Shown: positions 1 through 10,617, counted from the first letter of the stretch. The stretch is DNA of 64,000 nucleotides from Myceligenerans crystallogenes (GCF_039529775.1 NZ_BAAANL010000005.1:62001-126000), one strand, 5' to 3'. The notes: generated by a model from the sequence alone, not told the origin. Numbers and translations are program-made.

Positions 1-293
1 TTGTTCAGCGCGTTGGCGAGTTCCTCGTCGGTCTTGCGCAGCGCCTCCGCGGCCTCCTTGAGGTACGTGCCGATGCCGTCGAGGCCCTCCATGATCTGCT
101 TGCCGCCCTTGTCGAGCTCCTGGTAGGCCTCGTCGAACCGCTTGGACGACTTGTCGGTGACGTAACCGTCCTGGACCAGGTTCTGGACCATGTTGCGCAG
201 CTGGTCCAGCTTCGACTGCATGTCCGACGCTTCCTGCTGCATGCGCTGGGCAGCGTCTTCCATCTGCTGGAAGGTCACATTGATGTTCGGCAT
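1..293 (-). CDS. WXG100-family (ESAT-6-like) protein, 3' end beyond the window
   Basis: Starts at ATG 293 on the minus strand, preceded by a strong GGAGGAG ribosome site (304-310), and reads open to the window edge (97 codons seen, no stop). It begins MPNINVTFQQMEDAAQRM and is almost entirely helical and charged, as expected of a WXG100 helical hairpin. The turn carries VQDGYVTDKSS rather than a literal W-x-G, a variant common among actinobacterial members. Proteins of this family are small substrates or partners of type VII (ESX) secretion. No ESX ATPase is visible, so a T7SS locus further left is only an inference. The family call is fairly safe; which secretion system it uses is unknown. 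Confidence 0.75.
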   Translation of the reverse strand, partial: MPNINVTFQQMEDAAQRMQQEASDMQSKLDQLRNMVQNLVQDGYVTDKSSKRFDEAYQELDKGGKQIMEGLDGIGTYLKEAAEALRKTDEELANALN

Positions 294-569
294 GACGGTT
301 CCTCTCCTCCGGTGCGTGAACGAGGGGAGTTTCGCAGGTCGGACTTGTCCGAACACGCTGGCCCGGTGAACGGGGGATGAAAGGTTTTCATCTAACTGTC
401 AACGAGCTGAGCTGGGCAAACACTCGCCTGGATGGTGCAGACGAACGACCGGGCCGCGAGGTTGTGCGGCCGGAGTTCTCCGGGAGATCGCCCGCCCGGC
501 GGGTACGATGCCAGCGCGAATCGGTGCATGCCGGATTCGCGGTCGACGCGCGAGAGGAAGGCCCGTCCG

Positions 570-2186
570 GTGGCCCAGGACGTAACCACACCGTGGACGG
601 CTCCGGCGTCCGAACCCGCGCCGCTCGTGCCCGGCGATCCGCGCACGATCGGCCCGTTCCGGATCCGCGGGCGGATCGCGAGCGGCGGCATGGGCTCGGT
701 CTACCTCGGGACGGGCCGCCGCGGGCAGCGGGTCGCGGTCAAGCTGGTGCGTGGCGAGCACCTGGACGACGCCGAGTTCCGCGCCCGGTTCAAGCGCGAG
801 GTCCGCGCCGCGGCCGGGCTGCGCAGCCGGTACTTCGCGAAGCTGGTCGACGCCGACCCGGAGGCCGCCCACCCCTGGCTCGCGACCGAGTACGTCCCCG
901 GCCCGACCCTCACCCAGGCCGTCAGCTCGCACGGCCCGCTGCCCCGCGACGTCGTCCTGACGGTCGTCGCGGGCGTGGCCGAGGCGCTCCGCGAGATCCA
1001 CGCGGCCGGGCTGGTCCACCGCGACGTCAAGCCGTCCAACGTGATCCTCGGGCCGGACGGCCCCGTCCTGATCGACCTCGGCGTCGTGGCCCTCGCCGGC
1101 GCGACCCGCGTGACCATGACCGGGCAGGCCATCGGCACGCCGATCTACATGGCGCCGGAACAGGCCATGGGCGGTACGACGACGCCGGCCGCCGACGTCT
1201 GGGCGCTCAGCGCGCTCGCCTACCACGCGGCCACCGGCGGCTACCTGTTCTCCGGGGAGCATCCCGCCGTCGTCCTGTACCGGGTGTCGTCCGAGAACCC
1301 CGCCTACGACGACTGCCCCGCCTACCTGCGGCCGCTCCTGGACGCATGCCTGGTCCGGGACCCGGCCCACCGCCCGTCGATCGAGCGGATCCTCCAGGTC
1401 CCCGGCCTGCGCGAGGCGACGGCGGGCGGTTCCTGGCCGGGCACGACGGCGGGCGCGAGCACGGGCGCCCGGCCCGGCGAGCAGCCAGGCGAGCGGTCGA
1501 GCGAGCGGCGGCCGGGCGAGCGGCCGGGCCGGCGCCCGTCGCGGATCGCGGTCACCGGGGACGGCGCTCCCCGCGCCGCGCGGCGCCACAGGTCGCGCCG
1601 GCTGCTCGTCGGCGGGGTCGTGGCCGCCGCCCTCCTGAGCGCGACGGGGTTCGGGATCCTGCAGTCGTCCGGGACGGGGGACGACGCTGCGGGCGGGGCG
1701 TCGTCATCGGCGAGCACGCCGGACGGCGGAAAGAAGGCAGGTCCGTCCGGCCGATCAGCCGCTCCCGGCTCCGAGGGCTCGCCGCAGCCGTCCGCGTCGG
1801 CCCTGCCGCCGGGTCTCGGCCGGTTCGAGCGGCTGCCGCTCGGCACGGAGACCAAGCTCGATCCCCAGTCGTGCTGGCATGCCCGCCTGGACGCGGTCGA
1901 GGGCCGCCAGGTCCGGTTCACCATCTGGTGCGACAAGGCAGGCACCGAGCTGTACCAGGACACGCTCCCGAGCAGATGGCTCCGCCCCTGGGCGTACGAC
2001 GCGAACGGGACGTCCCTGGGGCCGGCGAACACGACCGACACCTTCTACACGCAGCCGCACCTGACCGATCCTGGGCAGCGCGCCGAGGTGGAGGTCACCT
2101 TCCTGGACTCCGGCGCCGACCTCGCCGCCGTCGGCCTCATCCAGACGACGAAGGGCTACACGAAGGCCTGGGAGGCGCGGCCGTAG
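570..2186 (+). CDS. Membrane-anchored Ser/Thr protein kinase (Hanks type)
   Basis: Start chosen at GTG 570, eight bases after AGAGGAAGG; the frame stays open to 432 but has no ribosome site there. 538 aa. Kinase domain about residues 25-285: Gly-rich loop ASGGMGSVYLG, VAVK lysine near 58, catalytic HRDVKPSN near 150, IDLG in place of DFG, then GTPIYMAPEQ. A Pro/Arg/Gly-rich linker (300-340) leads to a single membrane helix (about 345-364) and a roughly 170-residue outside domain without PASTA repeats that I do not recognise. The topology suggests an envelope-sensing kinase. The DLG substitution is tolerated in some active kinases. It lies just right of the WXG100 gene, divergently; substrates are unknown. 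Confidence 0.9.
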   Translation: MAQDVTTPWTAPASEPAPLVPGDPRTIGPFRIRGRIASGGMGSVYLGTGRRGQRVAVKLVRGEHLDDAEFRARFKREVRAAAGLRSRYFAKLVDADPEAAHPWLATEYVPGPTLTQAVSSHGPLPRDVVLTVVAGVAEALREIHAAGLVHRDVKPSNVILGPDGPVLIDLGVVALAGATRVTMTGQAIGTPIYMAPEQAMGGTTTPAADVWALSALAYHAATGGYLFSGEHPAVVLYRVSSENPAYDDCPAYLRPLLDACLVRDPAHRPSIERILQVPGLREATAGGSWPGTTAGASTGARPGEQPGERSSERRPGERPGRRPSRIAVTGDGAPRAARRHRSRRLLVGGVVAAALLSATGFGILQSSGTGDDAAGGASSSASTPDGGKKAGPSGRSAAPGSEGSPQPSASALPPGLGRFERLPLGTETKLDPQSCWHARLDAVEGRQVRFTIWCDKAGTELYQDTLPSRWLRPWAYDANGTSLGPANTTDTFYTQPHLTDPGQRAEVEVTFLDSGADLAAVGLIQTTKGYTKAWEARP

Positions 2187-2228
2187 AGCCGCATCGCCCG
2201 GCCCGGCGCGGATGATAAGGATGATCTC

Positions 2229-3431
2229 GTGAGAGACCTGGACGGCACAGCATCAGGGGAGCCGTTCAGGTTCCGGGACATCGCGGTGGTCGCCTACCTG
2301 CCGTCCGTCGTGAGCTCGCTCGGGCACGGCGCGGTGATCCCCGTGCTGGCGATCCACGCGAAGGATCTCGGCGCGAGCACGGCGGCCGCCGCCTTCGTCG
2401 TCGCCCTGGTGGGCATCGGCCAGCTGGTCAACTCCCTGCCCTCCGGCGCGCTCGTGGCGCGGCTCGGCGAGCGCCGCACCCTGGTGGTCGCCGGGCTCGT
2501 GGACGCCGCGGCGATGCTCGCGGCGTTCTTCGCGCCGTCGGTCTGGATGCTGTGCGTGTGCGTCTTCGTGGGCGGGATGAGCTGGACGGCGTTCCTGCTG
2601 GCCAGGCAGGGCTACCTGATCGACGCCGTGCCGCTCTCCCACCGCGCGCGCGGGATGGCGCTGCTCGGCGGCTCGATGCGCCTCGGCGTCCTGATCGGCC
2701 CGCTGGCGGGCGCGCTCCTGATCCACCTGTACGGCCTCGGCTCGGTGTTCCTGCTGGCGGCGGGCGCGTCGCTCGTCTCGGGGCTGATCGCCGCGCGGAT
2801 GCCGGACTTCGGCCGGGTGCGGCGCGACGTCGTCCCGCGGCCCGTGCACGCCGTGCTCCGGGAGCACCGCAGGATCCTGCTCACCCTCGGCGTCGCCGTC
2901 GTCGTCATCGGCGCGTCACGATCCATCCGCACGAGCCTGCTGCCCCTGTGGGCCGACCACGTGCACATCGACGCCGCGACCGTCTCGCTGCTGTTCGCGG
3001 TCGCGGCCACGATCGATCTCCTGCTGGTGCTGCCGGGCGGCTGGCTGCTGGACACGCGCGGCCGTCAGGTGGTGGCGATCCCGGTGGTGCTCGCCGTCGG
3101 CGCCGGCTGCCTGCTGCTGCCGCTGACCGGGGACGCCCTCGGCGTGGGCGCCGTCCTGGCGCTGATCGCGCTCGGCAACGGGCTCGGCGCCGGGATCGTG
3201 ATGACGCTCGGGGCCGACGCCGCACCGGTCGAGGGGCGCGCGCAGTTCCTCGGCCGCTGGCGGCTGTGCGGGGACATCGGCAACACCGGCGGGCCCCTGC
3301 TGGTCTCGGCGGTGGTGGCGGTCGCGCCGCTGGTCGCCGCGCCCGTGGTGATCGGCGTGCTGGCCCTGGCCGGGACGGTCTGGGTGGGCTACTGGACGGG
3401 CGTGGCCGACCGCCGCCGGCGACGGCGGTGA
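2229..3431 (+). CDS. MFS transporter
   Basis: GTG 2229 start with AAGGA seven bases upstream; 400 aa, about twelve hydrophobic helices. The first half has the MFS loop 2-3 signature region (GALVARLGERRTL) and a matching charged cytoplasmic loop occurs in the second half (GGWLLDTRGRQ). Such 12-helix single-component permeases use ion gradients to export drugs or move small metabolites; the sequence gives no substrate. It lies 42 bp after the kinase gene and may be co-transcribed with it. It ends at a small hairpin before the convergent lipase gene. Confidence 0.88.
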   Translation: MRDLDGTASGEPFRFRDIAVVAYLPSVVSSLGHGAVIPVLAIHAKDLGASTAAAAFVVALVGIGQLVNSLPSGALVARLGERRTLVVAGLVDAAAMLAAFFAPSVWMLCVCVFVGGMSWTAFLLARQGYLIDAVPLSHRARGMALLGGSMRLGVLIGPLAGALLIHLYGLGSVFLLAAGASLVSGLIAARMPDFGRVRRDVVPRPVHAVLREHRRILLTLGVAVVVIGASRSIRTSLLPLWADHVHIDAATVSLLFAVAATIDLLLVLPGGWLLDTRGRQVVAIPVVLAVGAGCLLLPLTGDALGVGAVLALIALGNGLGAGIVMTLGADAAPVEGRAQFLGRWRLCGDIGNTGGPLLVSAVVAVAPLVAAPVVIGVLALAGTVWVGYWTGVADRRRRRR

Positions 3432-3455
3432 CGCGGCCACGCCCGTCCGGCCGCG
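3432..3455. terminator. Hairpin between convergent MFS and lipase genes
   Basis: CGCGGCC (3432-3438) pairs with GGCCGCG (3449-3455) around a 10-nt loop, filling the 25-bp gap between two converging genes. No U-run follows, which is usual in very GC-rich actinobacteria. Probably a bidirectional terminator. Confidence 0.5.
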
Positions 3456-3456
3456 A

Positions 3457-4728
3457 TCAGCAGGTCGGGTAGAACGTCCGCCCCTTGAACCGGTTGTCGA
3501 CGAACGCGACCACGGCCGGCGCGGCCGTCACCATCGTCGAGACGTGCTCCCCCAGGTGCCACTGCCAGCGCACGTCGGCACCCGCCGCGCACACCGTGTC
3601 CCGGTAGGCCGCGGCCTGACGTGCCGGGACGATCTCGTCGACGAGCCCGTGGTAGAGGAACACCGGGACGCGCGGCGGGTTCTTCCCCGGCTGGTTCTCG
3701 GTGAACCGCGCCTGCCAGGCCGCGGTGTAGCGCGGGTCCTCGTCGGTGTAGACGTCGAGGTCCTGGAGCGCGAACGCCAGGGCCGCGTCGACGCACGCGT
3801 CCTGCTGCTCGGCGTACATCGCCCTGCCCTTGTCGTTGAGGTAGCCGTCCAGGTCGAGCTCCGGGTAGGCGGCGTCGTACCCGAACGCCGCCAGCAGCAG
3901 CAGGCCGAACCCGATCCGGCCGTCGAGGTCCTCGGAGACGGCCGTCAGGTCGGCGGGGACGCCGCCGGCGGCGACGCCGACGACGTCGAGCTCCGGGGCG
4001 TAGCTCGCCCACAGCTCCCCCGCCCACGCGGCCGAGGCGCCGCCCTGCGAGTACCCGATGATCGCGACCTTGCCGCCCGCACGCAGGCCCGACGCGGTGA
4101 GGTTGGTGGCGGCGCGGACCATGTCGAGCACGGTGCGGCCCTGCGACTGCCCCACCATGTAGGTGTGCGTGCCGGGCGTGCCGAGCCCCTCGTAGTCGGT
4201 GATCACCACGGCGTAGCCCTTGAGCAGCAGCGGCTCGACGAACGGGCGCTCGTAGTCGAGCCAGCGCGACGGCGCGCAGTCGTCGCCGACCCCCCGCGTG
4301 CCCGACCCGACCGTCACGATCGGCCGCGGGCCCTCGCCCGTCCACGCCTGGTGCGGCACGACGACGCGTCCCGTCACCGGGATGTCCTCGCCCGTGGCGT
4401 TGGTGGAGTGGTACATCACCATCCAGGTGCGGGCGTCCCAGCCGGCGGGCTGCTCCCGCACCTTGATCAGCTCGCCGTTCGCGCCGTCGCCGAGCCCGGC
4501 GGGCGGGTCGTAGAAGTCGTCCGGCGGGACGGGGAAGATCGTCCCGGGAAGCAGGTTCCCGTCGTCGCCGGTCACGGCGGCCGAACCGGTGTCGGCGAGC
4601 AGCCCGGGGCTGGGGTCCGGGTCCGACGACGACGCCGCGGCCGGAGCGAGCGGGACCGCCAGGGCCACCATCGAGGCGAGCGCGACGGCGCGCAGCCGGA
4701 GCCGGCGCGCGGACAAGTTCTGGGACAT
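3457..4728 (-). CDS. Secreted lipase (secretory lipase / LIP-like alpha/beta hydrolase)
   Basis: Start at ATG 4728 with GGAGG six bases upstream; a longer frame from 4791 lacks one and would begin inside the palindrome. 423 aa. An Arg-rich N-terminus plus a hydrophobic stretch ending PLAPAAAS is a signal peptide. The mature part is an alpha/beta hydrolase with nucleophile elbow GYSQG (Ser near 227), a late LVDEIVPARQ acid region and LGEHVST near the catalytic His. The length and layout fit the secretory lipase family, which cleaves triacylglycerols or other esters outside the cell. An AT-rich palindrome lies just upstream. The substrate is uncertain; an esterase is also possible. Confidence 0.82.
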   Translation of the reverse strand: MSQNLSARRLRLRAVALASMVALAVPLAPAAASSSDPDPSPGLLADTGSAAVTGDDGNLLPGTIFPVPPDDFYDPPAGLGDGANGELIKVREQPAGWDARTWMVMYHSTNATGEDIPVTGRVVVPHQAWTGEGPRPIVTVGSGTRGVGDDCAPSRWLDYERPFVEPLLLKGYAVVITDYEGLGTPGTHTYMVGQSQGRTVLDMVRAATNLTASGLRAGGKVAIIGYSQGGASAAWAGELWASYAPELDVVGVAAGGVPADLTAVSEDLDGRIGFGLLLLAAFGYDAAYPELDLDGYLNDKGRAMYAEQQDACVDAALAFALQDLDVYTDEDPRYTAAWQARFTENQPGKNPPRVPVFLYHGLVDEIVPARQAAAYRDTVCAAGADVRWQWHLGEHVSTMVTAAPAVVAFVDNRFKGRTFYPTC

Positions 4729-4781
4729 GACGGACCTCCACGTCGAGGACACGAGACGGCGGCGCTGCCGTCTCGGCCTCT

Positions 4782-4804
4782 TATTTACCATGAGTCAGTA
4801 AATA
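4782..4804. promoter_or_regulatory. Palindromic operator candidate upstream of the lipase gene
   Basis: TATTTAC (4782-4788) and GTAAATA (4798-4804) form perfect 7-bp arms around a 9-bp spacer, AT-rich in a very GC-rich region and about 55 bp before the lipase start. The size and symmetry suit a TetR/MarR-type dimer. The regulator is not identifiable here. Confidence 0.45.
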
Positions 4805-4814
4805 GTGGCAAGAT

Positions 4815-4936
4815 CCTCGCGGCTCCGCGAGGCGGGGCTTCTCAGGTGCGAGGCAGGGCTCCCGCGCACGAAGCAGGGCCTCCGGCCGCGGATCTTCCGC
4901 GACCGGAGGCCCTGCTCGACGTGCGCCCTGCCTCGC
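4815..4936. repeat. Tandem and nested hairpins between pectate lyase and lipase genes
   Basis: Three perfect inverted repeats: CCTCGCGG/CCGCGAGG (4815-4822 with 4825-4832); an outer 12-bp stem (4848-4859 with 4925-4936); and within it a 13-bp stem GCAGGGCCTCCGG (4873-4885) with its complement at 4903-4915. They follow the stop of the leftward pectate lyase gene and precede the lipase promoter region. Most simply a strong terminator array; nesting of two long perfect stems is unusual for that job. Confidence 0.6.
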
Positions 4937-4944
4937 GCCCCGCG

Positions 4945-6354
4945 TCAGCGGCGGCCCGCGCCCGCCTGGACGATCGACTTGACCGAGGAGGCCGTGTCAA
5001 GCGTGTAGGAGTACGGGATCGAGTTGACCGAGCCGCCGGCCTGGCCGCTGCCCGAGTTCACGAAGTGGTTGTTCCGCGCCACGAGGGAGCCCGCCGACGA
5101 CGAGCCCTCCCCCAGGTGGAACGGGTCCTCGGTGTTCTCGAAGTAGTTGCCCTCCACCAGCACGCCCGCCTCCTGCGTCGAGGCGACGCCGTAGCTGCCC
5201 ACGTTGGAGTACAGGTTGTTGTACACGTGCACCGGGTTGCCGAACCGGACCCGGGGGTTGCGCTGGTTGGTGCCGTTGAACCAGTTGTGGTGGTAGGTCA
5301 CGCGCAGGTGGCCCCGGTCCTGCGAGCCGTTGTCGTCCGAGTGGCCGACCAGCGAGTTCTTGTCCTGGCCGTTGAACCGGTTCCAGGAGAGCGTGACGTA
5401 GTCCGAGCCGCGCTTGGTGTCGAGCGAGCCGTCGTAGCCGGTGCCGAACGTGTTGTGGTCGACCCACACGTTCGTGGACTCCTGGATGTTCACGGCGTCG
5501 TCGTTCCAGCCGTTGAAGTACAGGTCCTGGATGATGACGTTCCTGGCGCCGCTCACGTTCAGGCCGCACCCGCTGATGGCGCCGCCGCCCGCACCGGTGA
5601 TGGTCTTGTTGCTGCCGACGCCGATCATCCCGGAGCAGGAGATCGTGCCGGACACCTTCACCACGCGGGCCGTCGTGCCGGACACCGCGCTCGCCAGCGC
5701 CGACGAGGACGTGACCGTGGTGGTCGACGCCGAACCGCCGCCCGTGGTGCCGCCGTTCTGGGTGGCCCAGCCCGCGAGCCCGGACGTGCTGCCGCCGCCC
5801 CCGCCGCTGCCGATCTGCACGAGCTCCCACTGCTGGTTGTACTGGTTGCCGTCCGTGAGCTGCGTGACCGTGGCGCCGTTCGCCGTGGAGCGGTCCGTCA
5901 CCGTGACGGCCTTGCCGCTGTGCCGGTTGATCAGGCGGACGCGGCCGCCCTCGGAGTCGGCCGGCCGGAACTGCTGGTTGTAGCCGTTGAGGTCCGTGTA
6001 CTGACGGAACTGGCCGCCGTCGGCGAGGCTCCACTCCCACAGGTCCAGCACCTTGCCCGAGTGCCGGTTCTGCAGGCGGTAGTAGCCGCCGCCGGAGTCG
6101 ACGAAGCGCCACTGCTGCCAGGCGCCGTCGTTGCGGTCCCACTGCTGGACGATCCCGCCGTCGGCGGTGGACCAGTCGGCCACTTCCATCGCCTTGCCGC
6201 TCTGGCGGTTGACCAGCACGTACCACGCGCCGGTATCGGGGGTGGCCGCACCGGCCGGGACCGCCGCCAGCCCCGCGCCGGCGAGGGCGAGGACCGCTCC
6301 GACGGCGACGGCGACCCGCAGCCGTACCTTCTTCATGACGCCGGAGATCTTCAT
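4945..6354 (-). CDS. Secreted pectate lyase (PL1) with N-terminal ricin-type lectin domain
   Basis: ATG 6354 is preceded by GGAGG with a 6-bp gap. 469 aa: signal peptide 1-36 (ending VPAGA), a ricin-B-like trefoil about 42-175 with repeated Q-x-W blocks (WQQWRFVDSG, YNQQFRP, YNQQWELV), a Gly/Ser linker, then a right-handed beta-helix from about 190 to the end. The PL1 signatures WVDHNTF and RNPRVRFG are present, the latter carrying the catalytic Arg. The enzyme should cleave polygalacturonate by calcium-dependent beta-elimination, the lectin domain tethering it to plant polysaccharide. Monocistronic by position. Confidence 0.9.
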   Translation of the reverse strand: MKISGVMKKVRLRVAVAVGAVLALAGAGLAAVPAGAATPDTGAWYVLVNRQSGKAMEVADWSTADGGIVQQWDRNDGAWQQWRFVDSGGGYYRLQNRHSGKVLDLWEWSLADGGQFRQYTDLNGYNQQFRPADSEGGRVRLINRHSGKAVTVTDRSTANGATVTQLTDGNQYNQQWELVQIGSGGGGGSTSGLAGWATQNGGTTGGGSASTTTVTSSSALASAVSGTTARVVKVSGTISCSGMIGVGSNKTITGAGGGAISGCGLNVSGARNVIIQDLYFNGWNDDAVNIQESTNVWVDHNTFGTGYDGSLDTKRGSDYVTLSWNRFNGQDKNSLVGHSDDNGSQDRGHLRVTYHHNWFNGTNQRNPRVRFGNPVHVYNNLYSNVGSYGVASTQEAGVLVEGNYFENTEDPFHLGEGSSSAGSLVARNNHFVNSGSGQAGGSVNSIPYSYTLDTASSVKSIVQAGAGRR

Positions 6355-6719
6355 CGATCGCCTCCATGATCGGTCGCGCACGCACGGCGTCGTCGGCGCG
6401 CGTGCGCGAGTGTGTGGGGAACTGCCTCCAGCGGCGCGTGCCCGACGACGTCGGGGACGGGTTGCTGGACCTCGGAGCCCGGCGATGTCAGGAACCGGTT
6501 TCCCGCATCGCCGGAATCAAGAGTGCATCGATGAAGAACCAGCCGTCAAGAGGTGGGACGCGCGAGAAGCGGTGCTAACCGTTATGGAAAACGTTGAGCC
6601 TGACTAGCAGAGCGGCCGGTCAGGCCGTGGGGCGAACGACCGAGCGGCCGGTGACACCATGCGGCCCGGCCGGCTGCGCAGCCGGTCGGGCCGCGCAGCC
6701 GCTCGGGCCGTGCAGCCGG
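6355..6719. other. Intergenic region upstream of the pectate lyase gene
   Basis: 365 bp with no convincing gene. The central part (about 6500-6600) is less GC-rich than its surroundings. AACCGTTATGGAAAACGTT (6577-6595) contains two near-symmetric AACGTT-like halves, reminiscent of LacI-family operators of sugar genes, but it is over 200 bp from the start codon, so this is weak. The left end of the adjoining gene carries a short tandem repeat listed separately. Confidence 0.3.
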
Positions 6720-6726
6720 TCAGGCC
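6676..6726. repeat. 17-bp tandem repeat, three copies
   Basis: GCGCAGCCGGTCGGGCC (6676-6692), GCGCAGCCGCTCGGGCC (6693-6709) and GTGCAGCCGGTCAGGCC (6710-6726) follow each other without spacers. The last copy includes the stop codon of the DUF6580 gene, so copy number could vary just after that gene. Confidence 0.7.
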
Positions 6727-7412
6727 TCCCGCGGGACGAGCCCGGCGGCGCGCTCCGCCCGCTCCACGAGGGCGACCGCCCCCGCCGCGAGCGGCACCAG
6801 CACGAGGTTCCCCAGCAGCATCGTGCGGAAGAAGGGCAGGCCCATGACGTAGCTGTCCAGCAGGCCGTCCAGGCCGGGGGCGTAGAAGGTGCCGCGCGAC
6901 TGCAGCCACACCCCGAGGTTCGTCCAGAGGAAGAACCACACCGAGCCGCCGACGCCCAGCCCGAACGCCGCGCCCAGCCTCGTCCAGCCCGCGGTGCGGC
7001 GGACCAGCAGCGCGCCCAGCCCGATCACGGCCCACGCCGACCAGGTGAACAGCAGGATCGTCGTGTTGCCGAGCAGCGCGTCGCTCACGGCGGCGGCGGC
7101 GAACGGCACCAGCACCGCGGCCCGGTGCCGCAGCAGCACGGCCGCGAAGAACGTCGCGGCCGTGATCAGCTCGAGGTTGGGCGGCGCGCCCAGGTCCTGG
7201 CGGACCAGCCGCCACACCACCGCCACCGCCACGACGAGCACCGCGAGCGCCGGCCGCCACCAGCGGCGGGCGAGCTCGGCGACGGTGAGGTCGCGGGCGG
7301 TCAGGTCACTGCCGGCCGAGGTGCCGGCCGCGAGGTCACCGGCAGCGGGGGCGCCGCTGCGGCGACCGCGGGTGCGGTCACCGCCGGCTCCGGACCCGGG
7401 CGCGCGGCGCAT
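6720..7412 (-). CDS. DUF6580-like integral membrane protein (ECF S-component-like)
   Basis: 230 aa from ATG 7412. After a 55-residue Gly/Arg-rich cytoplasmic head there are about six hydrophobic helices. The block NLELITAATFFAAVLLRH is typical of DUF6580, a family related to substrate-binding S-components of energy-coupling-factor vitamin transporters. The stop of the upstream DUF4430 lipoprotein and this start share one base (TGATG), so the two are translationally coupled and probably cooperate: the lipoprotein would bind ligand outside and this protein carry it in. No ECF ATPase or T-component is nearby. Vitamin (possibly corrinoid) uptake is inference. Confidence 0.65.
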   Translation of the reverse strand: MRRAPGSGAGGDRTRGRRSGAPAAGDLAAGTSAGSDLTARDLTVAELARRWWRPALAVLVVAVAVVWRLVRQDLGAPPNLELITAATFFAAVLLRHRAAVLVPFAAAAVSDALLGNTTILLFTWSAWAVIGLGALLVRRTAGWTRLGAAFGLGVGGSVWFFLWTNLGVWLQSRGTFYAPGLDGLLDSYVMGLPFFRTMLLGNLVLVPLAAGAVALVERAERAAGLVPREA

Positions 7413-7864
7413 CAGTAGGTCTCCAGCTTCCAGGTGATCTCCTGGCCGTCCTCGGTCTCCAGGGAGCCGGCGCCGACCTGCGCCATCTCGCCGTCGACGT
7501 AGAGGGCCCAGAACTCCTGCTCCTTCTCGGAGGCGGTGTAGCCGCAGATCCCGGTGACGTACGCGTCCTTGCCCTTGCCGGACACCTCGGCCGTCGAGTC
7601 CTCCTCCAGCAGGAGGTCCAGGGCGGTCTCGCCCTGCGCACCCTCGTAGGTGAAGTCCTCCTTCTCCGTGCAGGCGGCGGTGAGCCCGCCCGGAGCGGGC
7701 GCTTCCGCGGAGGCCGACGCGGAGGCCGACACGCCGGCCGACGCGGAGGCGTCCGCCGAGGGGCCGGCCTCGGTGCCGCTCGGCCCGCACGCGGCGAGGA
7801 GCGCGACCGCGGCGGCGGTCGCGAGGATCTGGAGGGTTCGGACGGTGGTGCGTTCTGTGGTCAC
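7412..7864 (-). CDS. DUF4430-domain lipoprotein
   Basis: GTG 7864 is the only sensible start; TACGAT lies six bases upstream with no ribosome site, so the mRNA is probably leaderless. 150 aa. Signal peptide with lipobox LLAAC, then a Ser/Ala-rich linker (about residues 25-50) and a compact domain with two Cys (AACTEKE and GICGYT) and the EFWALYVDGEMAQVGAGS block. That block matches DUF4430, the small domain also found in cobalamin carriers of the transcobalamin/intrinsic-factor type. It overlaps the membrane-protein gene downstream by one base. No cobalamin riboswitch could be recognised in the 55-bp upstream gap. Confidence 0.72.
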   Translation of the reverse strand: MTTERTTVRTLQILATAAAVALLAACGPSGTEAGPSADASASAGVSASASASAEAPAPGGLTAACTEKEDFTYEGAQGETALDLLLEEDSTAEVSGKGKDAYVTGICGYTASEKEQEFWALYVDGEMAQVGAGSLETEDGQEITWKLETY

Positions 7865-7919
7865 GGAAGCATCGTAGGAACAGGGACGACGACGCCGCAC
7901 GCCCGTCTCGCGCCGGAGC

Positions 7920-10058
<2,139 letters not shown>

Positions 10059-10286
10059 GCGCACAGCGTAGACGAGGTGACCGACACGCACGTCGGAGCC
10101 ACACGGGACAGATGCCAAGACGCATAGCGGACGGCATTTCCCGGCGTGACGGCAATTCATCCCGTGGCGGAATTCCGCCTGCGGGGTTTCCTCGGATGTG
10201 ACGCACACCGCTATGCTCGCGGCGAACGCGGGGCCCGCAGGGGAAGGGACCGTGGGATCCGATGGTTGGATAGGGGCGTGACGACC

Positions 10287-10490
10287 ATGACCACCGAACA
10301 GCTCACCGCCGCCGACCGTTGCGACCGCTGCGGGGCCCAGGCCTACGTGCGAGTCGTCCTTCCCGCGGGCGAACTGCTTTTCTGCGGCCACCACGCCCGC
10401 GCGCACCAGCCCGCCTACGCCGACGTCGCTACCCACATCCAGGACGAGACCGACCGGCTCCTCGCCGAGCACGGCCAGCCGCAGAACTGA
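10287..10490 (+). CDS. Small DUF7455 zinc-ribbon-like protein
   Basis: 67 aa from ATG 10287, with AGGGG ten bases upstream; an in-frame GTG at 10278 sits too close to that site. It contains CDRC near the start and LFCGHHARAH in the middle, so two Cys plus a Cys/His group probably bind one metal ion. This small conserved protein is often encoded between parE and the principal sigma factor in actinobacteria, as here. Its function is unknown. A plausible -10 element TATGCT lies at 10212-10217. Confidence 0.8.
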   Translation: MTTEQLTAADRCDRCGAQAYVRVVLPAGELLFCGHHARAHQPAYADVATHIQDETDRLLAEHGQPQN

Positions 10491-10530
10491 TCCCGGCTCC
10501 CTCCGACTTCCGGCGTCCGCGCCGCACACG

Positions 10531-10562
10531 AACGGCCGGTTCCCTCCCGGGGACCGGCCGTT
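10531..10562. terminator. Bidirectional terminator hairpin
   Basis: AACGGCCGGT (10531-10540) pairs perfectly with ACCGGCCGTT (10553-10562) between the end of the DUF7455 gene and the convergent SpoIID-domain gene. Confidence 0.8.
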
Positions 10563-10617
10563 CCGCGTGCCCGGCGCGCCGGCCGGGGCCGCCGCGCCGG
10601 GCATCACCGTCCCGCGT

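Noticed and set aside
3544..6369. 941-codon plus-strand open frame across the lipase and pectate lyase genes
   Set aside because: It is antisense to two well-supported genes, is Arg/Val/Ala low-complexity and has no domain motifs; a by-product of high GC content.
7865..7919. Cobalamin riboswitch upstream of the DUF4430 lipoprotein
   Set aside because: The gap is only 55 bp, far shorter than the element, and no B12-box-like sequence was seen.
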